Position numbers and translations under genes: made by a program. This document shows, piece by piece, positions 5,853 to 11,805 of a DNA stretch of 11,805 nt. Source of the stretch: Chloroflexota bacterium (GTDB lineage: Bacteria > Chloroflexota > Limnocylindria > Limnocylindrales > CSP1-4); the NCBI GenBank assembly GCA_017860675.1, contig JAGDMV010000042.1, positions 1 through 11,805 on the forward strand, given 5' to 3'. Within the stretch, counting starts at the first letter, position 1; each line of letters opens with the position of its first letter. The notes under the pieces were generated by a model. The model saw only the letters and a program-made list of their open reading frames with translations. It was not told where the DNA came from and ran no database searches.

Positions 5853-7826
5853 TCAGTGCGTCGCCCGGAAGGGAATGCTCGCCACCAGGATGCCGGGCGT
5901 CCCGATGAGCGCCTCGCGGATCCGATGGCCGTTCTGGTTGAAGAGGAAGCGATCCCACCACCGGCTCGTCAGCCGCTCAGGAAGGAGCAGGACGGTGACG
6001 ACGCTCTCGTCCTTCTCGGCCAGCACCTCGAGGTAGCGGGTCAGCGGCTCGACCAGGTTCCTGTACGGCGAGTCGACGATCACGAAGGAGAGGCCGGGCA
6101 GCTGGCGATCGAACCGGGAGCGGACCTCCTCGCCGGTTGCCACGTCGTCGGTCACGAAGACAGCGGTCACATCCTCCGTCATCGAGCGGGCAAAGCGGAC
6201 CGCCTGGATCACATCCTGAGTCACCCCGGTGACCGGGATGACAGCCCGGCGGCGGTGCACCGGCGGCCCCCACACGACTTCCGGGGCGACGTCCAGCTCG
6301 GCGCTTTCACGGGCGTACCGGCGGTGAACGTACAGCATGGCCGCGATCAACACGGGGACGACGACCAGGATGATCCAGGCCCCGAGGGCGAACTTGGCGA
6401 TGGCGAAGACCACGGCCACCGCGCCGGTCGCCACCGCCCCCACACCGTTGATGGTGGCGCTTCGCCGCCAGCCCGGGCCGCGCTCCGTCAACCAGTGGCG
6501 GACCATGCCGGCCTGGGACAGGGTGAAGGCGGTGAAGACGCCGAGGGCGTAGAGGGGGATCAGCGCCGTGACGCTGCCGCCGAACGGGACCACGACCGCG
6601 ATCGACAGCAGGCCAAGGGCGACGATCCCGGCGTTGAAGGCAAGGCGCTCTCCCCGAAACGCGAAGCTCCGGGGCATGAAGCCGTCCCGTGCCAGGATGG
6701 ACGAGAGGCGCGGGAAGTCGGCGAAGCTGGTCTGGGCAGCCAACACCAGGATACCCATCGTCGACAGCAGCAGGACGTAGTACGCAGGACCCCTGCCGAA
6801 GACCGCCCGGCCCACCTGCGACAGGACAGTCTCATCGGCGGACGGCACCGCCCCCGCCCCGACCGCCAGGAACGAGATGCCGAGGAACACCGTACCCAGG
6901 ACGACAGCCATCGTGGCCATCGTTCGCTGGGCGTTCCTCCACTCCGGGGGCCGGAACGCGGGTGTGCCGTTCGAGATCGCCTCGGTCCCGGTCATGGCCG
7001 AGCAGCCGTCGGCGAATGCCCTCATCAGGATGAGCACGGTCAGGCTCTCGGCCGACACTTGCAGGGGAACGACGTCGGTCACCGTCGGAGTGGCACCCAG
7101 GGCAGTCCGTGCGAGACCGACGCCGACGAGCAGGAGGGCACTGCCGATGAAGAGGTAGGTCGGCAGGGCGAAGACCGTGCCGCTCTCGCGGGTGCCGCGC
7201 AGGTTCACCGCCATGACCAGCAGGATCGCCAGGACGATGAGTGGCATCGTGGCACCCTGGAGCACGGGGAACGCCGAGACCAGGTTCCAGATGCCGGCGG
7301 AGACGCTGACCGCGACCGTGAGCACGTAGTCGGTGAGCAGAGAGGCGGCAGCCACCAGGCCGGGCAACGTCCCAAGGTTGGCGCGCGCCACGATGTAGCT
7401 GCCGCCGCCGTTCGGGTAGGCCCGGATCGTCTGCCGGTATGAGAAGGTGACGAGAGCCAGCAGGCCGACGATCAGGATCGAGATCGGCATGACGAATCCG
7501 AAGGCGACGATGCCGACACCCAGGAGCGAGAACATGATCGCCTCGGTGGCATAGGCCACCGACGACATGACGTCGCTGGAGAAGACTGCCAGCGCCTTCC
7601 ACCTGGGCAGCCGCTCCTCGATCTCCTGCGCGCTCGCCAGGGGCCGGCCGAAGGCCAGCCGGCGAACGCGCGCCAGCGCACGGGCGATGGGCCGGCGCGG
7701 CTCGATCGCCGCCGGCCGGGCGCTGACGACCCCGGGTCGGACGTAGCGGAAGTAGCGCGCCTCGGGCCGAGGCACCCGCAGGCGGCGGTCGGCGGACTTC
7801 CGCCCGCTGAGAACGGGCGCTCCCAC
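5853..7826 (-). CDS. KimA/YdaO-like APC-superfamily permease, probable potassium transporter
   Basis: A 657-residue inner-membrane carrier with about 12 helices between residues 78 and 500, then a cytoplasmic domain (about 515-657) resembling the USP-like tail of KimA. From memory of the Bacillus KimA structure, the ion-site residues are Asp36, Tyr43, Asp117, Tyr118, Thr121, Thr230 and Glu233. The same spacing occurs here: Asp85 and Tyr92 in SSDVMSSVAY, Asp166-Tyr167-x-x-Thr170 in TDYVLT, and Thr279/Glu282 in MTGTEA. This supports K+/H+ symport, although related APC carriers take amino acids. The N-terminal ARYFRYVRPG and FGRPLASAQEIEERL segments look family-like, so the long N-terminus is probably real. 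It starts at GTG with GAGG 5 bases upstream, 14 bases after the small gene's stop. It is the last gene of the KdpDE-type operon. Confidence 0.85.
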   Translation of the reverse strand: MGAPVLSGRKSADRRLRVPRPEARYFRYVRPGVVSARPAAIEPRRPIARALARVRRLAFGRPLASAQEIEERLPRWKALAVFSSDVMSSVAYATEAIMFSLLGVGIVAFGFVMPISILIVGLLALVTFSYRQTIRAYPNGGGSYIVARANLGTLPGLVAAASLLTDYVLTVAVSVSAGIWNLVSAFPVLQGATMPLIVLAILLVMAVNLRGTRESGTVFALPTYLFIGSALLLVGVGLARTALGATPTVTDVVPLQVSAESLTVLILMRAFADGCSAMTGTEAISNGTPAFRPPEWRNAQRTMATMAVVLGTVFLGISFLAVGAGAVPSADETVLSQVGRAVFGRGPAYYVLLLSTMGILVLAAQTSFADFPRLSSILARDGFMPRSFAFRGERLAFNAGIVALGLLSIAVVVPFGGSVTALIPLYALGVFTAFTLSQAGMVRHWLTERGPGWRRSATINGVGAVATGAVAVVFAIAKFALGAWIILVVVPVLIAAMLYVHRRYARESAELDVAPEVVWGPPVHRRRAVIPVTGVTQDVIQAVRFARSMTEDVTAVFVTDDVATGEEVRSRFDRQLPGLSFVIVDSPYRNLVEPLTRYLEVLAEKDESVVTVLLLPERLTSRWWDRFLFNQNGHRIREALIGTPGILVASIPFRATH

Positions 7827-7840
7827 GAGAACCTCGGCGG

Positions 7841-8092
7841 TCAGGCCCGGCAGACGCGGATGTCGAAGGTGCCCTGGTCGCGGCGCACCGGCTCGAGCCG
7901 GACGCCGGCGGCGGCAGCCTCCACTGCCCGTGCGGCGGCAAGCTGGCCGCCGTAGCGAAGGCCGCAGAGGACGATCCGGTACTGTGACCGGGCGGCGACC
8001 AGCGCGATGGCCGCTTCAAGCTCGGCCGCCTCGCGCCGCAGCCGCGCCTGGCCGCGGCTCGCCCCACGATCGATTGCTGCTATCGCACTCAC
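7841..8092 (-). CDS. Small hypothetical protein in the potassium operon
   Basis: An 83-residue protein I do not recognise. Its codons have strongly GC-rich third positions from about residue 10 onward, as in neighbouring genes. It has an Ala/Glu-rich helix (about 17-36, RLRREAAELEAAIALVAARS), then a probable alpha/beta unit: a strand YRIVLCGLRYGG (38-49), a helix over AARAVEAAAAG (53-63) and a final strand FDIRVC (76-81). There are no membrane segments or signal peptide, so it is likely cytoplasmic. The first available start is a GTG at 8092 with no clear Shine-Dalgarno sequence, 68 bases after the kdpE stop; the true start could be internal. It lies 14 bases before the permease start on the same strand, so a role with the transporter or regulators is plausible but unproven. 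Confidence 0.6.
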   Translation of the reverse strand: MSAIAAIDRGASRGQARLRREAAELEAAIALVAARSQYRIVLCGLRYGGQLAAARAVEAAAAGVRLEPVRRDQGTFDIRVCRA

Positions 8093-8160
8093 ACAACCAG
8101 CATCGCCGCGCCCCCAAGAGGGAACGACGCTCCCGGCGGGTCGGCGCGCTCAAGAACCGC

Positions 8161-8901
8161 TCAGGTTCCGGCCCCGGTCCGGCGGTCACCGTCTCCCGGC
8201 AGCATCACCCGGTAGCCGACACCGGGCTCGGCGTGGATGAGGCCGCCGAGATCCCCGTCTGGATCGGCGGCCGCGAGCTTCCGCCGGATCTGGCTGACGT
8301 AGACATGGATGTAGTGGGCCTCCTCACCGTAGGCCGTGCCCCACACTGCCCGCAGCAGCCGACCGTGCGTCACGACCCGCCCGGCATGTCCCACCAGCAC
8401 CTTGAGCACCTCGAACTCGCGCGGCGTCAGGTGCACCGGCCGGCCGCCGACGGTCACCTCGTGCCGGGCGACGTCCAGCCGCAGGGAGCCGAGGCGCACC
8501 GCCCCGTCCGACTCGGCAGCCGGGCCGGCAGCCCGCCGCAGGAGCGCGTGCAGCCTGGCCAGCAGCTCGCCGGTGCTGAAGGGCTTGGTCACGTAGTCGT
8601 CGGCGCCGAGCTCCAGCGCCTCGATCTTGCTAGCCTCGCGGTCGCGCGCGGAGAGGACAAGGATCGGGGTCGTCGCCTCCCGGCGGACCCGGCGGATGAC
8701 GGTCAGCCCGTCCACGTCGGGCAGCCCGAGGTCGAGTACCACGATGTCCGGCCGCGCACCCTGCCAGGCGAGGACGGCCGACCGGGCGTCCGCAGCCTCC
8801 GTCACGCGCAGCCCGCGGGCGCGCAGGAAGGTAGTCACCTCGGCGCGGGTGGCGATGTCGTCCTCGACCAGCAGCACGCTGGCGGCAGCGCCCTCGGTCA
8901 C
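8161..8901 (-). CDS. kdpE: KdpE-family response regulator (OmpR/PhoB type)
   Basis: A 246-residue DNA-binding response regulator. The receiver domain (8-123) has the acidic pair Asp14/Asp15, phospho-acceptor Asp57 in VVLDLGLP, Ser84 in LSARDREASKIEALELGADD and Lys106 in VTKPF; the DREASKIEALELGADDYVTK stretch is a KdpE-like signature. The OmpR-type winged helix spans about 137-234, with LTPREFEVLKVL (158-169), VWGTAYGEEAHYIHVYVSQI (186-205) and EPGVGYR (225-231), again typical of KdpE. It starts with GTG overlapping the kinase stop by four bases (GTGA), so the two are translated together. KdpE normally activates kdpFABC under low potassium or osmotic stress; here the linked downstream transporter is a KimA-like permease. 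Confidence 0.92.
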   Translation of the reverse strand: MTEGAAASVLLVEDDIATRAEVTTFLRARGLRVTEAADARSAVLAWQGARPDIVVLDLGLPDVDGLTVIRRVRREATTPILVLSARDREASKIEALELGADDYVTKPFSTGELLARLHALLRRAAGPAAESDGAVRLGSLRLDVARHEVTVGGRPVHLTPREFEVLKVLVGHAGRVVTHGRLLRAVWGTAYGEEAHYIHVYVSQIRRKLAAADPDGDLGGLIHAEPGVGYRVMLPGDGDRRTGAGT

Positions 8902-10490
8902 GGCCCGCCCTGCCCCGCGCCCTCGGGGGCGCCGATGACCGCCGGGGCGACCGGCACGTCGACGTCCACCCGAAGGCCGCCCAAGGCGCTGCGAGCGGCC
9001 GAGACCGTCCCGCCCATCGCCTCGACCAGGCCGCGCACCACGACCAGCCCGATCCCCGACCCGCGGCCGCCTCGCCCGGCAGGCGCCGGCCTCGGACCGG
9101 CGCGCACGAAGAGCGACGCCAGGGCCGCCTCGGCGACCCCGGCGCCGGCGTCCTCGACCGTGACCCGGACGCGGTCGTCGCCGACCATCGAGGCCGAGAT
9201 CCGCACCGCCGTCCCGGCGGGCGTGTGCGCGGCGACGTTCTCGAGGAGGTTGGCCAGCACCTGGTCTATGAACACGGCATCGACCACCACTGGCGGCAGG
9301 CCCTCGGCCACCTCGACCGTCACCGGCCGTCCGGCGAGCAGATCGGCATGTCGGTCGACGGCGTCGGCGATGAGGTCCTCCACGACCATGATCGCCGGCC
9401 GCCCCCGCAGATCGCCGCCCTCGAGCCTGCTCAGGTCGAGCAGGTTCGTGACCAGGCGGCTGAGGCGCGCCGCGTCGCGATCGATCGCCGCGGCGCGGGC
9501 CAGGCGTTCTCCGCCGTCAAGCTGCGCTTCTGGATCGGCGAGACTGCCGGCGGCCGCGCGAATCGCGGCCAGCGGGGTCCGGAGGTCATGGGCCACCGAG
9601 TCGAGCAACGCGGTCTTGGCCGCCTCGCTGCGCCTTGCGACCGCCGCGCTCACCGCCTGCTCGGCCAGTCGATCCCGCTCCAGGGCCTGGCCGACCTGGT
9701 CTGCGATGGACAGCAGGACGCGGGTGTCGCCGCGCCCTGGTGGGCCGGCAGACCTGGGCCGGGTGACCCAGACCGAGCCGCGAGATCCCCCGGGCGACTC
9801 GATCGGCACCCGGTACGTGTCCTCCGCGCTCGGGGCCGCCCCCGGGTGCGCGTATCGCGGGTCGTGAACGCGCACCCACGCCGGCGGCTCGTTCCCGGCT
9901 GCGCGGCGAACCACTCGATGGCTCGCGGGTACGGCCGGCGCTGCCGGCCCGCCGCTGTCGGCGGCAGGTCGTTCCGGCCCGGCCGCGTCCGACAGGGAGA
10001 TCCACGCTCTCGAGCCAACCCGGTCGGAGGACAGCATCCCGACGATTGCCGGCAGGGCCTCCCGGGCGCTGCTGGCAGCCGCCAGCGCGCGACTCACCTC
10101 GTACAGGGCCCGGGCCTGCCGCTCGCGGAGCAGGGCGGATTCGGCTCGCTCACGCTGGCGACCGGCCAGCTGGCCGACGACCAGCCCGAGGAAGAGGAAC
10201 AGGAGCAGGTTCAGCCACTCGCGGGGATCGCTCACGAGGAGCGTGCCGATCGGCTCGATGAACAGCGCGTTGTAGAGGAAGAAGGCCCCGACCGCCGTGA
10301 TGACCGCGGCGACGGTCCCCAGCCAGACGGCGACGGCGACCACCGCCAGCAGGTACGCGGCCGACGCGTCGGTGATCCCGGCCCACGACTCGACTGCGGC
10401 GACGGCCAGCGTGGCGACCACCAGCGCGGCCACGATGGCTGCGGCCGCCAGGGCCATTCGTCGCCCGTCGACCCGAACAGGGCTGCTCAC
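8898..10490 (-). CDS. KdpD-like sensor histidine kinase lacking the N-terminal KdpD/USP domains
   Basis: A 530-residue membrane histidine kinase matching the C-terminal half of KdpD. It has a DUF4118-type four-helix module (about 12-110) containing FFLYNALFIEP, then a GAF-like region (about 125-275). The HisKA domain has His301 in SVAHDLRTPL, and the ATPase domain has Asn418 in LLENVAAHTP, Asp447 in VEDAGAG and GSGIGL (477-482). Full KdpD has about 900 residues and begins with a nucleotide-binding KdpD domain and a USP domain; both are absent, and the upstream DNA belongs to a divergent gene. The frame is open to 10607, but I chose the GTG at 10490 because TACGAT lies 6 bases before it and the upstream residues are Arg/Pro-rich filler. 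An ATG at 10457, at the first helix, is the alternative. Confidence 0.88.
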   Translation of the reverse strand: MSSPVRVDGRRMALAAAAIVAALVVATLAVAAVESWAGITDASAAYLLAVVAVAVWLGTVAAVITAVGAFFLYNALFIEPIGTLLVSDPREWLNLLLFLFLGLVVGQLAGRQRERAESALLRERQARALYEVSRALAAASSAREALPAIVGMLSSDRVGSRAWISLSDAAGPERPAADSGGPAAPAVPASHRVVRRAAGNEPPAWVRVHDPRYAHPGAAPSAEDTYRVPIESPGGSRGSVWVTRPRSAGPPGRGDTRVLLSIADQVGQALERDRLAEQAVSAAVARRSEAAKTALLDSVAHDLRTPLAAIRAAAGSLADPEAQLDGGERLARAAAIDRDAARLSRLVTNLLDLSRLEGGDLRGRPAIMVVEDLIADAVDRHADLLAGRPVTVEVAEGLPPVVVDAVFIDQVLANLLENVAAHTPAGTAVRISASMVGDDRVRVTVEDAGAGVAEAALASLFVRAGPRPAPAGRGGRGSGIGLVVVRGLVEAMGGTVSAARSALGGLRVDVDVPVAPAVIGAPEGAGQGGP

Positions 10491-10496
10491 AGCGGC

Positions 10497-10502
10497 ATCG
10501 TA
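10497..10502 (-). promoter_or_regulatory. Putative -10 hexamer (TACGAT) of the kdpD-kdpE-kimA-like operon
   Basis: Reading minus, TACGAT matches the -10 consensus at four of six bases and lies 6 bases before the chosen GTG, so transcription would begin at the start codon. No Shine-Dalgarno sequence and no clear -35 are visible. It helps decide the kinase start. Confidence 0.4.
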
Positions 10503-10629
10503 GCGCCGGGGGCGTCGCTCGATCGCCGGCCGAGCGACGTCCGGCTCCGCGCGACCCGGCGCCCGCCGGGCGTCACTCGGCCGATCGCCATGGGACGATC
10601 GACCCATACTCCACCGGTGACGACACGCC

Positions 10630-10635
10630 TATCGT
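10630..10635 (+). promoter_or_regulatory. Putative -10 hexamer (TATCGT) of the GGDEF gene
   Basis: TATCGT lies 7 bases before the GTG at 10643, with no Shine-Dalgarno sequence between, the same layout as at four minus-strand genes in the window. An alternative hexamer, CATACT (10605-10610), would give a leader of about 25 bases. Confidence 0.35.
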
Positions 10636-10642
10636 CGCCAGC

Positions 10643-11805
10643 GTGGAAGCTCCTGCGCTGGAACCTCGGGGGGCCTCGTCGCCTCCTGCGCGGCGGCGCT
10701 CGCTCCCGCGCCCAGGCCGTCGCCCGACGCTGCTGCTGCTCGTGTACGGCATCTGCCTCGTCCTCGTCGGGGTGACCGCGAGCGCCCAGGCCACCGTCGT
10801 CTCGACCAGCTTCCAGGCGACGACCCTCGATTCCGTCGTCGGCAATGACGCCGGCCTCATCCGCGCCTTCGTCAACACCTTCGTCACTGCCGACGACCTG
10901 GCGGCCGACGGCCCGGCCCCGGAACGCCTCGCCGCGCTGGAGGATCAGCTCGCCGCGCTCGTCGGGCGCGGGAACATGGCCCGCGTCGAGCTGCGGGCCC
11001 GTGACGGGCGGGTGATCGCCGCATCCATACCTGGGCTTGCCGGCACGGTCGTCGCGCCGGACGCTGGCATGACCGCCGCCCAGGGCGGGACGGCCGGCGC
11101 GGACCTGCTCCAGGAACCGGCCCCGGCCGGCCAGGCCGGCCCGGCGCTCGGGCTGGCGGCGACCGTCCGCGAGTACCTCCCGGTGCAGAGCCTCGACGGC
11201 ACAACCCGCGCGGTCGTGGCCGCCTGGCGCGACGCCGGCCCGATCGTGGCGCAGCTCGACGTGGCGCGCCGCGACGTCGTCACCCTCACGCTCACGGCGG
11301 CCCTCATCCTGTCGGTGATCCTGTTCCTCGTCTTCCGCGGCGCCCAGGCGCGGATCGCCCGGCAGGCCACCCAGCTGCTCGAGTCGACCCGCCGCGATGC
11401 CCTCACGGGGATGCCGAACCACGGCGCGATGGTGGCCCACCTCGAGCACGTCCTCGAGGCCACCCGGCGGGACGGGGGCGCGACGGTCGTGGGGCTGGTG
11501 GACATCGACAACTTCCGGCAGCTGAACGACACCCACGGGCACGCTGCCGGCGACCGCGCCTTGCTCGTCCTCGCCGGCTGCCTCCATGCCGCGGCCCCGC
11601 CCCAGGCGATCGTCGGCCGCTACGGGCCCGACGAGTTCCTGGTCGTGGCGTCGGCGGCGGGCTCCTCCACTGTCGAAAGCACGATCGAGGCGGTCCGGCG
11701 CGAGCTCCTCGACTGGACGCTCGCGTGCAGCGAGGGCGACCGACTGCCGATCACCATCAGCGCGGGGATCTGCGCCTTCCCCGAGCACGCCGGGTCGGTG
11801 ACCGC
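10643..11805 (+). CDS. Membrane-anchored GGDEF-domain protein with GPDEF signature (3' end outside window)
   Basis: The visible 387 residues begin at GTG 10643, the best in-frame start before the first helix. After a basic Pro/Arg-rich stretch, helix 1 (about 30-46) and helix 2 (about 212-231) enclose an extracytoplasmic region of about 165 residues with a CACHE-like strand RVELRARDGRVIAAS; this suggests ligand sensing, but the family is unsure. The GGDEF domain begins at DALTGMPNHGAM (252-263), then VDIDNFRQLNDTHGHAAGD (286-304) with metal-binding Asp287, and reaches the signature at 328-332, which reads GPDEF rather than GGDEF. No RxxD inhibitory site precedes it. Diguanylate cyclases make c-di-GMP; the Gly-to-Pro change makes activity doubtful, so it may be a receptor or inactive partner. 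It is divergent from the kdpD-like operon. The frame is open at the right edge. Confidence 0.88.
   Translation, partial: MEAPALEPRGASSPPARRRSLPRPGRRPTLLLLVYGICLVLVGVTASAQATVVSTSFQATTLDSVVGNDAGLIRAFVNTFVTADDLAADGPAPERLAALEDQLAALVGRGNMARVELRARDGRVIAASIPGLAGTVVAPDAGMTAAQGGTAGADLLQEPAPAGQAGPALGLAATVREYLPVQSLDGTTRAVVAAWRDAGPIVAQLDVARRDVVTLTLTAALILSVILFLVFRGAQARIARQATQLLESTRRDALTGMPNHGAMVAHLEHVLEATRRDGGATVVGLVDIDNFRQLNDTHGHAAGDRALLVLAGCLHAAAPPQAIVGRYGPDEFLVVASAAGSSTVESTIEAVRRELLDWTLACSEGDRLPITISAGICAFPEHAGSVT

Noticed and set aside
5856..7442. Plus-strand frame of 528 codons opposite the permease
   Set aside because: Asp/His/Arg/Gly-rich with no domains; the minus strand encodes a clear APC carrier.
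8120..8134. Small imperfect hairpin (GGGAACGACGCTCCC) in the kdpE/small-gene gap
   Set aside because: Only six pairs including a wobble, a three-base loop and no U-tract; not enough for a terminator or riboswitch.
7930..9867. Long plus-strand frame (645 codons) opposite kdpE and kdpD
   Set aside because: Low-complexity product opposite two clear two-component genes; an antisense shadow.
10491..10607. 39-residue extension of the kdpD-like kinase
   Set aside because: Arg/Pro-rich, no Shine-Dalgarno sequence, and it would cover the candidate TACGAT promoter; the GTG at 10490 fits better.
1..11805. tRNA or rRNA genes, CRISPR arrays, insertion sequences, phage or toxin-antitoxin genes
   Set aside because: I found no regularly spaced repeat array, transposase-like protein, terminal inverted repeats or structural-RNA sequence; the direct repeats present are short and local.

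Overview
The window is very GC-rich (about 70% by eye), and most open frames are antisense shadows of real genes. The gene set suggests a Chloroflexota-type or actinobacterium-like bacterium, probably an uncultured soil lineage: NifS-MnmA-AlaS cluster, CofE-like protein, KimA-like permease with KdpDE regulators, and many starts without a Shine-Dalgarno sequence. This assignment is inference; no rRNA or tRNA marker is present.

Region 1 (1-3204, all minus strand) is a tRNA-maturation block. A cysteine desulfurase (nifS/iscS type) is followed 9 bases later by mnmA. The desulfurase would pass sulfur to MnmA for 2-thiolation of U34 in tRNA. Two bases after mnmA comes a small three-helix membrane protein of unknown function. 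The 5' part of alaS then runs off the left edge.

Region 2 (3205-5761) holds a CofE-like (F420 gamma-glutamyl ligase family) protein and a TupA-type tungstate-binding lipoprotein, both on minus. A short MerR-type HTH plus TOBE (Mo/W-binding) protein is divergent on plus. The tungstate permease and ATPase (TupB, TupC) are not in the window. A perfect 14-bp hairpin follows tupA.

Region 3 (5762-10490, minus) looks like one operon: a sensor kinase matching only the C-terminal half of KdpD, a KdpE response regulator overlapping it by 4 bases, an 83-residue unknown protein, and a KimA/YdaO-like APC permease. The likely theme is potassium uptake, with KdpDE-type regulators wired to a KimA-type carrier instead of KdpFABC.

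Region 4 (10491-11805, plus) is divergent from the kinase. It is a membrane-anchored GGDEF protein cut by the right edge, whose signature reads GPDEF and which lacks an inhibitory RxxD site.

Five transcript-leading genes (alaS, nifS, the CofE-like gene, kdpD-like, GGDEF) have no Shine-Dalgarno sequence but a TANNNT hexamer 6-11 bases before the start codon, as expected of leaderless or near-leaderless mRNAs. The divergent tupA and MerR-TOBE genes instead have strong Shine-Dalgarno sequences.
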